Under the pieces are notes generated by a model. The model saw nothing but the letters and a program-made list of their open reading frames with translations, was not told the origin of the DNA and did not search any database. The translations under genes and the position numbers were made by a program. Positions 18,558-27,176 of a stretch of 64,000 nt of DNA are shown piece by piece. Source of the DNA: Arthrobacter caoxuetaonis (lineage in GTDB: Bacteria; Actinomycetota; Actinomycetes; Actinomycetales; Micrococcaceae); the NCBI RefSeq assembly GCF_023921125.1, contig NZ_CP099466.1:2170001-2234000 (forward strand), given 5' to 3'. Within the stretch, counting starts at the first letter, position 1. The number at the start of each line of letters is the position of its first letter.

Positions 18558-19317
18558 TGCATTGGCCCTCCTTGCCCTGGGTGAGGAACCAACCCCGGAT
18601 GAGGCTGCACATCTTGAGCACTGCGAGCGATGCCAGGCCGAAGTCCTTTCCTATGGGCGTGTAGTCAGCGCCGGGCGCAGTACGGACGCAGCCCCGGCCG
18701 GATCGATCCCTCCGCCCGCGGTGTGGGCCGGCATCCATGAATCCCTGGGACTCTCAGCGGATCTTCGCCGGGATCCTTTCGAAGGCGTCCAGCATGCTGA
18801 AACCGGGCCGGGTTCGGGAGAGCCTGCCAACCATGGCCCCGCAAGCGAGGAACCCCCCGCACCGGTCTCCCTGGATGCTGCGCGCAGCCGCCGGCGGGGA
18901 ACAAAGTGGCTGGCCGCCGCCGCTGCAGCCGCAGTACTCGCAGGCGCAGCCACCTGGGGCATCCTCCAGAACCAGGCTGCACAGCCTGAAGTCCTTGCCT
19001 CAGTGACACTGGAACCGCTGCCGTCCTACACGGATGAAGGCACAGCCACCGTGGATGAACTCCCGGACGGAGAGCGTGAACTTGTGGTTACCTCCACCGG
19101 CTCGGATGCCGAGGGGTACCGGGAGGTCTGGCTCATTTCGCCTGACATCACTTCCATGGTCAGTCTCGGCACCATGGACGGACGCGAGGCCAGGTTCCAG
19201 ATTCCGGAGGGGCTCGACCTTGCTTCCTATCCCATCGTGGATGTTTCCGACGAGCCCAACGACGGCAATCCTGCACACTCCGGAAAATCCATCCTCCGCG
19301 GACAGCTCGATCTCTAG
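18538..19317 (+). CDS. Anti-sigma factor with zinc-binding ZAS motif and RskA-like outer domain
   Basis: Membrane anti-sigma factor of 259 aa predicted to hold the preceding sigma factor inactive. The N-terminal HLEHCERC near residue 25 is the HxxxCxxC zinc motif. One TM helix (WLAAAAAAAVLAGAATWGIL) is near residue 125. The extracytoplasmic part contains VTLEPLPSYTDEGTATV and YREVWLIS, like the RskA C-terminal domain. RskA-type proteins are usually released by regulated proteolysis, which matters because an HEIGH membrane protease is encoded next, overlapping the 3' end. Confidence 0.9.
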   Translation: MQHLHDDALALLALGEEPTPDEAAHLEHCERCQAEVLSYGRVVSAGRSTDAAPAGSIPPPAVWAGIHESLGLSADLRRDPFEGVQHAETGPGSGEPANHGPASEEPPAPVSLDAARSRRRGTKWLAAAAAAAVLAGAATWGILQNQAAQPEVLASVTLEPLPSYTDEGTATVDELPDGERELVVTSTGSDAEGYREVWLISPDITSMVSLGTMDGREARFQIPEGLDLASYPIVDVSDEPNDGNPAHSGKSILRGQLDL

Positions 19318-20065
19318 GGAACAAGGCGACTGGGCTGCAGGAATCCCCGCCAAGCTCCTTGAGGGCTTCACCCGGGCCGAGGGCCTCAGCGCTCCGCCGT
19401 GGCTCCTGGCCGCTCTTGTTGCCGGCGCGGCACTGGTTTCGATTCCCCGGGGGTCCTGGCGCTGGTTCGGGCTCTTTGTCACGTTCGTGCACGAAATCGG
19501 CCATGCCTTCGCTGCACTGAGTGCAGGCCACCGCATTAAAGGCATCGAACTGCGCTTTGACCACTCGGGGCAGATGCGCAGCCTGGGGCGCGGCGGTTTC
19601 GGGGCCGTATGGGCCGGTTTCTGGGGTTACCCCGTTCCCGCCCTCACCGGAGCCGTATTGATATGGGCAGCGGTCCAGGGATGGGCGCCGGCCGCCCTCT
19701 CTGCAGGCGTGCTCGTCCTCGCACTCTCGCTGCTCTTCATCCGCAACCTGCAGGGGATCGCCATCGCAGCCGGCTGCGCAGCCGCGTCAGTGTTCCTGCT
19801 CTGGTGGACCTCCGCTGCGACAGCGTCCTACGCCGTCGTTGCCCTCGGGATCGGCCTGGTCGTCGGCGGCGTGCGCGACTGGCTCAACCTGCTGGGCGTC
19901 CATACCCGCCGGAGACACGCACTGCCTTCCTCGGATGCTTGGATCCTCGCCCGGCAAACCGGCATTCCGGCAGCTCTGTGGCTCGGCGCTTTCGCCGTCA
20001 TCATCGCTGCCTGCGCCTTTGCGTCCGGATGGCTGCTCGTGTCCCAGGGACAGGACCCGCGCTAG
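19241..20065 (+). CDS. M50-type integral membrane metallopeptidase
   Basis: 274-aa polytopic membrane protein of the M50B type. The zinc motif HEIGHAFAAL is at about residue 84 within a TM helix, and RSLGRGGFG then GYPVPALTG follow, as in this family. About six hydrophobic segments fill the rest, with a cytosolic basic loop (HTRRRH). The only standard start upstream of the motif is ATG 19241, which overlaps the anti-sigma gene by 77 bases, so the true start is uncertain. A role as site-2 protease for the neighbouring anti-sigma factor is inferred from position only. Confidence 0.8.
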   Translation: MFPTSPTTAILHTPENPSSADSSISREQGDWAAGIPAKLLEGFTRAEGLSAPPWLLAALVAGAALVSIPRGSWRWFGLFVTFVHEIGHAFAALSAGHRIKGIELRFDHSGQMRSLGRGGFGAVWAGFWGYPVPALTGAVLIWAAVQGWAPAALSAGVLVLALSLLFIRNLQGIAIAAGCAAASVFLLWWTSAATASYAVVALGIGLVVGGVRDWLNLLGVHTRRRHALPSSDAWILARQTGIPAALWLGAFAVIIAACAFASGWLLVSQGQDPR

Positions 20066-20538
20066 TAACCCGGCGCAGCTGGCGCTGCCGCGTCCCCGCC
20101 GCCCTCAGGATCATTCGGGGCAGACGCCGGGGCCGGGAAAGTGACCCGCAGTTCCAGCCGGTGCTGCCCGTCTTCAGCCTGGGTGAAGATCGCTTTGCCG
20201 GAAATTCCGGCAAGTGCTCCGGTTCCGGATCCCGGGATGATGTGCCCCGACGACGCCGTTGCCTCCCCCTCGGCGAGGCCCCAGTGCTGAATCACCATGG
20301 TTCCTTCGCGGCCTTCGACGCTGCCGGCGAAGACTTCACTGCCCACGTAGCCGGCACCTGCGGCGTTTCCGGCCAGCAGGAGGTCAGCGACGCTGGTGCC
20401 TGAGATGCTTCCCTCGAAGATCTTCACCGCCCGGACTGTGGAGAGTTCGCTGTTCGTCCCCTCCACCACATAGGGGGTCGGCTCCCACGAGGAGACGTCA
20501 AAGTCGGCAGTGATTGAGTGTTCTGTTCCGTCGGACAT
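20062..20538 (-). CDS. DUF3224 domain protein
   Basis: 158-aa protein of the DUF3224 family, a beta-barrel type of unknown function. Signatures are GTSVADLLL, YVGSEVFAGSVEGREGTMVIQH (in parts), SGHIIPGSGTGALAGISGKA and a final beta strand with HRLELRVTF. The C-terminal tail is Ala/Pro/Gly-rich. The stop overlaps the stop of the M50 gene by four bases (CTAG), so the two converge without an intergenic terminator. Confidence 0.85.
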   Translation of the reverse strand: MSDGTEHSITADFDVSSWEPTPYVVEGTNSELSTVRAVKIFEGSISGTSVADLLLAGNAAGAGYVGSEVFAGSVEGREGTMVIQHWGLAEGEATASSGHIIPGSGTGALAGISGKAIFTQAEDGQHRLELRVTFPAPASAPNDPEGGGDAAAPAAPGY

Positions 20539-20657
20539 GCCTCCAGTATTCCGTGTCCCGCCCGCGATTGCATGCCCGTGATGCGCCGACGGTACCCTAG
20601 TCGCTGGGGCGCAGCCGTTCGCGTGCCCCGAAGACCCGCGAAGGAGAACCACCCCGC

Positions 20658-21920
20658 ATGCCGTCCATTCCGGTTTCCGCCGACTCCCGATACATGCGGC
20701 CGCGCGTCCTGTGGATCACGTTCGCCGTCCTTCACCTGCTCTTCTTTGGCTTTCTTTCCCCGCTGATCTTTACCGGCGAAGTGCTCAGCGACATCCAGTT
20801 CTACCGCCAGTGGGCCTTCGAAGGCATCACGGAGGGCTACTGGCAGGGCATCAGCACGGACTGGGTCTATCCCATCGGTGCACTGGTGCCAATGCTCCTG
20901 GCGGCCGTCCTGGGCTACGGGCCGTACCAGCTGGCCTGGTTCCTCATTTTTGCGGGCCTCAACGCCGTAGCCCTGGCCGTCCTCACCAGCCAGCGCACCC
21001 GCCAGCGGTACGCTGCCGCCTATTGGTGGATGGGCATTACCGCCTTGCTGGCTCCGGTCGCGGTTGGGCGTGTGGACGGCCTGACCGTACCCCTGGTCAT
21101 CATCGGGTTGCTGCTCCTGGCCCGGCGGCCGGTCGTCGCCGCGGCCCTGCTGGCAACTGCCACCTGGATCAAAGTCTGGCCTGCAGCGGTGATCCTGGCC
21201 GTGCTGGCCGTCTCCCGGCGGCGCCTGACCGTGCTGGCCACCGGTGCGGCGGTCTCGGCCGCCATCGCCGCCGTCGTGGCAGCAGCGGGCGGCGTCCGCC
21301 ACCTCCTGAGTTTCGTCGGAGCCCAGGGCGACCGCGGGATGCAACTGGAGGCACCGTTCACGACGCCTGGATTGTGGCAGGCAATCCTGGGCAGTTCGGA
21401 TGCGCACATCTACGAAGACATCATCATCAACACACGCGAAGTCCGGGGCGCCCTTGGCGAGCCGGTTGCCGCGCTGATGACCCCGCTCCTGGCGCTGGCG
21501 GCGGCCGCCGTCGTCGTCTTGCTGCTGTGGGCGCTGCGCCGCGGAGCCGACGCCGGGGCGCTGCTGGCTTCCGGCTCCCTGGCACTCGTGGGTGCCTTTA
21601 TTGTCTTCAACAAGGTCGGCTCGCCGCAGTTCATGCTCTGGCTTGGCGCCGTCGCCGCTGTCGGCATTGCCTGGAAGGGCCGGTCGTGGCTCGTTCCGGC
21701 GGCCATGATGATCCCGATTGCCGGGCTGACCACTTTGGTCTACCCGATCTTCTACGAAGCGCTGTACAACGACCTCAACATCGGAGTCGCACTGCTGCTC
21801 ACCGTCCGGAACATCCTTGTCATCGCCCTGTTCGCCTGGGCGGTCCTGGACGTCGTCCGGCTGGCACGCGCGGGCCGGGAGCTCAGCGAATCCGAAGTTC
21901 GCCCGGAGACGGCTCCGTAA
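20658..21920 (+). CDS. GT87-family polyprenyl-phosphate-mannose-dependent mannosyltransferase
   Basis: Polytopic GT-C fold glycosyltransferase of 420 aa with about ten hydrophobic helices. The first extracytoplasmic loop carries the acidic motif GEVLSDIQFYRQWAFEG, where the Asp is the likely catalytic residue, as in PimE-like enzymes. WIKVWPA in the middle is typical of GT87. It probably adds mannose to a lipoglycan outside the membrane. AAGGAG precedes ATG 20658. Its 3' end overlaps the convergent mptB gene by 38 bases. The acceptor is unknown. Confidence 0.82.
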   Translation: MPSIPVSADSRYMRPRVLWITFAVLHLLFFGFLSPLIFTGEVLSDIQFYRQWAFEGITEGYWQGISTDWVYPIGALVPMLLAAVLGYGPYQLAWFLIFAGLNAVALAVLTSQRTRQRYAAAYWWMGITALLAPVAVGRVDGLTVPLVIIGLLLLARRPVVAAALLATATWIKVWPAAVILAVLAVSRRRLTVLATGAAVSAAIAAVVAAAGGVRHLLSFVGAQGDRGMQLEAPFTTPGLWQAILGSSDAHIYEDIIINTREVRGALGEPVAALMTPLLALAAAAVVVLLLWALRRGADAGALLASGSLALVGAFIVFNKVGSPQFMLWLGAVAAVGIAWKGRSWLVPAAMMIPIAGLTTLVYPIFYEALYNDLNIGVALLLTVRNILVIALFAWAVLDVVRLARAGRELSESEVRPETAP

Positions 21921-23421
21921 GCTTCTTCCGGAAGAGCACCTTGGTCTTGGGATCAAGGAAGATCAGGTAGAGCGCGAAGCCCACTGCGGTAACGGCCGCA
22001 ATCTGGCGGGCAGCGCTGAGGCTGAACTCAAAGTAGGGCCAGATGTCGAGCTGGTCGCTGATCGCATAGACCATGAAGAACGAGACAAAGAGGTACAGCG
22101 TCTTCACCTGCCAGTCGTCGCGGATGCCTGTGACAGCAAAGAGCGGGATCAGCCAGACGACATACCAGGACTGGATCATCGGTGCCAGCATGACGATCGC
22201 TGCGAAAGCCAGGGTCAGGCGCCGGACCAGCCGGCTGTAGTCCCCCACGAACATGAGCCAGGCGACAATGGCCAGGGAGGCCAGCCGGCCCACGGTGTGG
22301 ATGAAGTCCGCAAAGGACCAGCCCGGGAGACCGAGCGCGTTGCCCAGGGTTGCCACGATGAGTCCCAGGAACCCGACCGGGGCGTACCAGATCCAGACGC
22401 TGCCCGGGGTGCTCAGCGCTCCTACCCAGCCGAAGCCCAGTCCGTTGATGACACCCAGGACAGCCAGCAGCCCCAGCGAAAGTCCTGCGGTGAGGAACCA
22501 GTAAAGGAACCTGCGCGGCCAGGAGGCACCTTTGCCTGCCCACATGAGACCAATGAAGGGCAGGAAGATCAGGGTGATGGGCTTAATGCCCACGGAAAGC
22601 GTCACCAGCAGGATGCCAAGAATGGCACGCTTGGTCGCGGCGTAGTACAGGCCGGCAAGGGCGAGCCCGATCATCAGGGCGTCGTTGTGGATGCTGGCGA
22701 TGAAGTTGGTCAGGAACAGCGGGTTGGCGGCCGTGAGCCAGAGTGCCCGGTTCGGGTTGATGCCGTGCAGCTCGGCCAGCTTGGGAACGTAATACACGCA
22801 CATGGCGACACCGGCCACTGATATCAGCCGGAACAGGAGGATGGAAAACTCTGTCTGCCCTCCGGTAATGCGGACTACGATTTCCTCAATCCACAGGAAA
22901 ATTGGTCCATACGGTGTGGGACTCTGTGCCCACAAATCGTCCGCGCCGAGCTGCAGGTAGTTGGAAATCTGCGAGTAGCCGTCCTTGTAGGGATTCAGGC
23001 CGCTGACCATGACCAGCCCCTGGGCGATGTAGGCAAAGACATCCCTGCTGAACAGCGGCAGCGCCACCGTCATGGGCGCTCCCCAGGCCAGGACAGCCTT
23101 CAGCACGTAAGGCCTGGATTCGGGCCCCCAGTCCCCAATCCGCTGCCCCAGCCGGAGCCATGAGCGCACCAGGAGCATGCCGCCGACGGCGAGGAGGAAG
23201 ACGGAGATGACCGCCCCTGCCGGCTCGAAGCGCAGCCACATGATGAAGCTCACCCGCCGCAGCTCGACGGACGACAGGGAAAGCCATCCGACACCGAGGG
23301 AACCGGCCAGCATCAGCAGCGAACCGACGAATCCTTGGACGATGGCGACATTGGGACGATCGGCGTTCACGTTCTCCGGTGAGGGAGACGAAGGCTCGGT
23401 CGCAGGGACCTGGGCGGTCAT
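21883..23421 (-). CDS. mptB: Alpha-(1->6)-mannopyranosyltransferase MptB-like
   Basis: Polytopic GT-C mannosyltransferase of 512 aa, similar to MptB, which starts the alpha-1,6 mannan backbone of lipomannan in actinobacteria. About 13 TM helices are seen. The catalytic acidic motif LFSRDVFAYIAQG is in the first large loop, and NPYKDGYSQ and SPTPYGPIF follow, both typical of MptA/MptB. The N-terminal 25 residues are polar. ATG 23421 is chosen over an upstream in-frame start at 23514. Its 3' end runs antisense into the GT87 gene. Confidence 0.87.
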   Translation of the reverse strand: MTAQVPATEPSSPSPENVNADRPNVAIVQGFVGSLLMLAGSLGVGWLSLSSVELRRVSFIMWLRFEPAGAVISVFLLAVGGMLLVRSWLRLGQRIGDWGPESRPYVLKAVLAWGAPMTVALPLFSRDVFAYIAQGLVMVSGLNPYKDGYSQISNYLQLGADDLWAQSPTPYGPIFLWIEEIVVRITGGQTEFSILLFRLISVAGVAMCVYYVPKLAELHGINPNRALWLTAANPLFLTNFIASIHNDALMIGLALAGLYYAATKRAILGILLVTLSVGIKPITLIFLPFIGLMWAGKGASWPRRFLYWFLTAGLSLGLLAVLGVINGLGFGWVGALSTPGSVWIWYAPVGFLGLIVATLGNALGLPGWSFADFIHTVGRLASLAIVAWLMFVGDYSRLVRRLTLAFAAIVMLAPMIQSWYVVWLIPLFAVTGIRDDWQVKTLYLFVSFFMVYAISDQLDIWPYFEFSLSAARQIAAVTAVGFALYLIFLDPKTKVLFRKKLTEPSPGELRIR

Positions 23422-23674
23422 CGTGGGTCGTTCCAATCTCTGGTTCGTGCAGCTGTCCCAACGTTCAGGCGCCCGAATGCAGACGGGCGCCGCCGCGGAT
23501 CCGCACAGGCTCATGGTCCGTCAGCGGGCCCTGCCAAGGCGGCTTCGTCAGTAGGCCAAATATTAGCATCGAGGTGTAACCGCTCCCCTGCTGCCCGGCG
23601 CGCTTAGCGAAAGGTGCGTCACGGCTCACATAGACTGGGCGGGTTGGATCGGACAAGGCAAGGCGGTATGGGCT

Positions 23675-24313
23675 GTGGGGCGCCACCGGGCAGAACCAGT
23701 AGAACACCGGCGGGGCAGGCGTACCCCCGAAACGGGAACAACTGCGCGCCGCAATCCCGAACTCCTGGCCTGGGGGGTGTTCCTCACCGGGACCAGCGCA
23801 CTGAGCCTCACCTGGGCCGAGATACCCGCCGGACCGGCCGCAGGGGCGTCTGCCCTGCTGCTCACAGCCTTCGTCCTCGCCTGGTACCTCTCTCCCGCTG
23901 CGGCCACCAAAGCTGCAACGTCAGATGCAGCTGTTCCTGCGCGCATTCCTGCGCCGCAGCCAAACCCAGTGTCCGGAACCGTCGCCGGGCCAGGCAACAG
24001 CGGTGCCCCCGATACTGCGGCGCCCTCCGTAGCGGAAGCCATCGCCGCCGCAGCTGCCGCGAAAGCTGCGGCCCCGGAAGAAGCCCCTCTCCCGCGTATT
24101 CCGGCAGCCCCGGAGGCAGTACGGGAATTCCTCGGCTCTACGGACCGCCCGTCCTTCCAGCAGGACGGACCCAGCCGCTGGACGCGCACCTTTGGCCCGC
24201 CGGAAACCGGGTCACTGCCGCTGCAGCCGTACGTCCCCACCCGCCGGCGGACACCCGCAGCACCGGCAACCGACCGGCGCGACCGGAGTCAGCGCAGCCA
24301 TTCGAGCTTCTAG
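23675..24313 (+). CDS. Hypothetical membrane protein, Ala/Pro-rich
   Basis: 212-aa protein I do not recognise. A basic N-terminus (VGRHRAEPVEHRRGRR) leads to two adjacent TM segments around residues 31-72 (LLAWGVFLTGTSALSLTW and ASALLLTAFVLAWYL). A long low-complexity Ala/Pro/Glu region and a basic tail (PTRRRTPAAPATDRRDR) follow. GTG 23675 is the likely start. The overlapping frame from 23614 is longer but compositionally noise. It sits just upstream of orn. Confidence 0.6.
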   Translation: MGRHRAEPVEHRRGRRTPETGTTARRNPELLAWGVFLTGTSALSLTWAEIPAGPAAGASALLLTAFVLAWYLSPAAATKAATSDAAVPARIPAPQPNPVSGTVAGPGNSGAPDTAAPSVAEAIAAAAAAKAAAPEEAPLPRIPAAPEAVREFLGSTDRPSFQQDGPSRWTRTFGPPETGSLPLQPYVPTRRRTPAAPATDRRDRSQRSHSSF

Positions 24314-24358
24314 CCCTGTGCCCGGTGCCCTGGCCAGCGGCCGGGGTACATTTGTCTC

Positions 24359-24976
24359 GTGCCAATAACAAATGAACGCATTGTATGGATTGACTGCGAG
24401 ATGACCGGACTGGACATCAGTGCCGATGCCCTGATTGAGGTCGCCGTCCTGGTTACCGATTCAGAACTGAATGTACTCGGCGAGGGTGTCGACGTCGTCA
24501 TCAAGCCCGAGGACTCCGCCCTGGAGCAGATGGGCGACTTCGTCCGGCAGATGCATACGACGTCGAAGCTGCTTGAGGAACTCCCCCACGGCATGACAAT
24601 GGCAGAGGCTGAAGCCGAAGTCATCGAGTACATCACCAAGTGGGTGCCCGAGCCGAAGAAGGCACAGCTCGCAGGAAACTCCGTCGGCACCGACAGGATG
24701 TTCCTGGCCCGTGACATGCCTGAAGTCATCGATTACCTGCACTACCGGATCATCGACGTTTCCACGATCAAGGAACTGGCCCGCCGCTGGTACCCCCGCG
24801 CCTACTTCCAGGCCCCCGCGAAGCACGGCGGGCACCGCGCCCTGGGCGATATCCAGGACTCCATCAATGAGCTCCGTTACTACCGTGCCGCTGTCTTCGT
24901 TCCGGCGCCCGGGCCCGATTCGGCTGCCGCGAAGAAGATCGCCGCGGGACTGGAACGGGACGGCCTCGATGGTTAG
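24359..24976 (+). CDS. orn: Oligoribonuclease
   Basis: 3'-to-5' exoribonuclease of the DEDDh class that clears 2-5 nt RNA pieces and pGpG. The 205-aa sequence starts VPITNERIVWIDCEMTGLD with the first catalytic Asp/Glu pair. NSVGTDRMFLARDMP supplies the second Asp, and KHGGHRALGDIQDSI gives the final His/Asp. Size and order are canonical. The start is GTG 24359. Confidence 0.95.
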   Translation: MPITNERIVWIDCEMTGLDISADALIEVAVLVTDSELNVLGEGVDVVIKPEDSALEQMGDFVRQMHTTSKLLEELPHGMTMAEAEAEVIEYITKWVPEPKKAQLAGNSVGTDRMFLARDMPEVIDYLHYRIIDVSTIKELARRWYPRAYFQAPAKHGGHRALGDIQDSINELRYYRAAVFVPAPGPDSAAAKKIAAGLERDGLDG

Positions 24977-25117
24977 CTCCGTCACATTTGGGGCCCACGG
25001 TGCCCAACGTGTCAGGAGCACCCAAAAAAGCGTGTAAGCTTGTATCCGCTGCCTCAGATAAATGAGTTCACACAGACCACTCGCCTGGACTTTGTGAATG
25101 AATATCTGAGTGCACAT

Positions 25118-25191
25118 GGTGGGTATAGCTCAGTTGGCAGAGCGCCTGGTTGTGGTCCAGGAGGTCGCGGGTTCAACCCCCGTTACTCACC
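25118..25191 (+). tRNA. tRNA-His (anticodon GTG)
   Basis: Acceptor GTGGGTA pairs with TACTCAC, and the extra G-1 (25118) pairs with discriminator C (25191), as required for tRNA-His. The D arm is TAGCTCAGTTGGCAGAGC, the anticodon loop is TTGTGGT, and the T arm is GGGTTCAACCC. CCA is not encoded as part of the gene. Confidence 0.95.
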
Positions 25192-25218
25192 CCAATGAGG
25201 CTGGCATCCAGCTTCGAC

Positions 25219-25252
25219 AGGCCGCCTCGGATATTTCCGGGGCGGCCTTCTT
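25219..25252 (+). terminator. Terminator after tRNA-His
   Basis: AGGCCGCC pairs with GGCGGCCT around a loop with a further CGG/CCG pairing, followed by TCTTCG. It ends the tRNA-His transcript about 35 bases before the acyl-CoA dehydrogenase start. Confidence 0.65.
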
Positions 25253-25287
25253 CGTAGTTGTTTCGTTTTTGCACAAGGAGTCGCTGC

Positions 25288-26445
25288 GTGGAACGCACGC
25301 TGTTCGAAGAGGACCACGTACTTTTCCGGGACCTCGCCCGCGAATACAACGAGCGGGAGATCGCTCCGGGCTATGCCGGCTGGGAAGCGGACCACATGAT
25401 GCCGCGGCGTATCTGGAAGGCAGCGGGAGAGCAGGGCCTCCTCGGCCTTGCCGTCCCCGAAGAGTTCGGCGGAGCCGGCATGCCGGACTACCGTTACCGC
25501 GTGGTCCTCGATGAAGAGTTCGCCCGCTCCAACCACCTCGCCGTCGCGCTTGCGTTCCATCTCCAGGATGATCTGGTCCTCCCCCACCTGCTGGCCTATG
25601 GATCCGATGATCTTAAGGAACGCTGGCTGCCGCAGATGGTCAGCGGGGACAAGGTCACCTCCGTAGCGTGGAGCGAACCGGAGGCGGGGAGCGACCTGCG
25701 GGGCGTCCGCACCAAGGCGGTCAGGACCCCCGACGGCGACTGGCTGCTCAATGGCCAGAAGACCTTCATTGGCAACGGCATCAGCGGCGACGCTGCCCTG
25801 GTCCTCGCCCGGACCGACAGCAGCACCGGGCGGGGGTCGGGCGATTCCTTCAGCCTGTTCATGGTGGAGAAAACCGACGGTTACACCACCGGTCGCCAGC
25901 TGGACAAAATGGGAGTCAAGGCCTCTGATACTGCTGAACTCTTCTTTGACGACGTCCTCGTCCCGGCCGGGAACCTCGTGGGCTTGGAGGGGCAGGGCCT
26001 TAAGTACGCGGCAGAGCAGCTCCCCCAGGGACGTCTGGCCATCGCTGTCGCCTCCTCCGCTGTCGCCCGTGCGGTTTATGAAGCGACCAGGCAGTACACC
26101 CGGGACCGTGCTGCTTTTGGCCAGCGGGTCGCTGATTTCCAGAACTCACGTTTCGTCCTCGCAGACATCCTTACCGAGGTGGAGGTCACGGAAGCCTACG
26201 TCGATTCCGCGGTGCTGGCCTTCAACGCCGGGACCCTGGACGCCGTCTCAGCTGCCAAGGCCAAGCTCTGGGCCAGCGAGCGGGTCAAGTCCATCACCGA
26301 CCGCTGCCTGCAGCTCCATGGAGGCTACGGTTACATCATGGAGTATCCCGTCGCGCAGGCCTTCCTCGCGGCGCGCCTCCTGACGATTTTCGGCGGAACT
26401 TCGGAAATCATGCGGGACGTCATCGGACGCAGCATTGCCGCCTAG
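25288..26445 (+). CDS. Acyl-CoA dehydrogenase
   Basis: FAD flavoenzyme that introduces the alpha-beta double bond into acyl-CoA. The 385-aa protein has the family signatures WSEPEAGSDL (flavin/substrate loop), GQKTFIGNG, and the C-terminal LHGGYGYIMEYPVAQ and GGTSEIMRDVIGR. GTG 25288 is chosen because AAGGAG lies 7 bases upstream; an in-frame start at 25258 is less likely. The acyl chain preference cannot be told from this sequence. The gene def follows 45 bases later. Confidence 0.92.
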   Translation: MERTLFEEDHVLFRDLAREYNEREIAPGYAGWEADHMMPRRIWKAAGEQGLLGLAVPEEFGGAGMPDYRYRVVLDEEFARSNHLAVALAFHLQDDLVLPHLLAYGSDDLKERWLPQMVSGDKVTSVAWSEPEAGSDLRGVRTKAVRTPDGDWLLNGQKTFIGNGISGDAALVLARTDSSTGRGSGDSFSLFMVEKTDGYTTGRQLDKMGVKASDTAELFFDDVLVPAGNLVGLEGQGLKYAAEQLPQGRLAIAVASSAVARAVYEATRQYTRDRAAFGQRVADFQNSRFVLADILTEVEVTEAYVDSAVLAFNAGTLDAVSAAKAKLWASERVKSITDRCLQLHGGYGYIMEYPVAQAFLAARLLTIFGGTSEIMRDVIGRSIAA

Positions 26446-26490
26446 CAACCTCCGCTCAGCCCTTCCCGGAAGAAAGAAGCACAACACGCA

Positions 26491-27063
26491 ATGACCGTCC
26501 GTCCCATAGTCATTCACGGGGAACCCGTCCTGCACCGCCGGGCTGCCGAAGTCGAGGTCTTCGACGATGAACTGCGCACCCTGGTGGCCGACATGTTCGA
26601 AACCATGGACGTTTCCAACGGTGTGGGCCTGGCTGCCCCGCAGATCGGCGTTGGGCTGCGCATCTTTACTTTCCATTTCCCGAATGACGACGACGCACCG
26701 GACCGCGGCGTCCTGATCAACCCCGTCCTGGTCACGTCCAAGGTCCCCGGATCTGCGCCGGACCCGGATGAGGACACGGAGGGCTGCCTGTCCGTCCCCG
26801 GTGAGAACTTTCCGCTGCGGCGGGCCGAATGGGCGCGCATCTCCGGCGTTGATGAGACCGGAAAGCCGGTGCAGTTCGAAGCCACCGACTGGTTCGCGAG
26901 GGTCCTCCAGCACGAGTACGACCATCTGGACGGCAAGCTCTATGTTGACCGGCTCAATGACCGGTGGGGGCGCAAGGCACGCAAGGTGCTCAAGGCCAAC
27001 GGCTGGGGTGTTCCCGGCCTGACCTGGATGCCCGGCGTCGATCCGGATCCTTTCGGCCACTGA
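26491..27063 (+). CDS. def: Peptide deformylase
   Basis: Iron/zinc hydrolase that removes the formyl group from N-terminal Met. The 190-aa protein has all three motifs: GVGLAAPQIG (residues about 45-54), EGCLSVPGE with the metal Cys, and QHEYDHLDG with the two metal His and catalytic Glu. A short C-terminal extension is typical of actinobacteria. The gene ends before a strong bidirectional terminator. Confidence 0.96.
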   Translation: MTVRPIVIHGEPVLHRRAAEVEVFDDELRTLVADMFETMDVSNGVGLAAPQIGVGLRIFTFHFPNDDDAPDRGVLINPVLVTSKVPGSAPDPDEDTEGCLSVPGENFPLRRAEWARISGVDETGKPVQFEATDWFARVLQHEYDHLDGKLYVDRLNDRWGRKARKVLKANGWGVPGLTWMPGVDPDPFGH

Positions 27064-27120
27064 CACTCGAATACTGCAGCGGGAACAAACAACCGCCACA
27101 ACAGCCGCTCATAGATAAAA

Positions 27121-27158
27121 GCAGTGCCCGTCCGGGTCACCGGACGGGCACTGCTTTT
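27121..27158. terminator. Bidirectional terminator between def and gap
   Basis: Perfect 15-bp stem GCAGTGCCCGTCCGG / CCGGACGGGCACTGC with loop GTCA, flanked by AAAA on the left and TTTTAT on the right. It therefore works as an intrinsic terminator on both strands of two convergent genes. Confidence 0.9.
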
Positions 27159-27176
27159 ATTCGGGCAGAGGTGTTG

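Noticed and set aside
20424..21956. 510-aa minus-strand open frame across the GT87 gene
   Set aside because: Composition is Arg/Gly/Gln/Asp-rich antisense of a membrane protein; no domain is visible.
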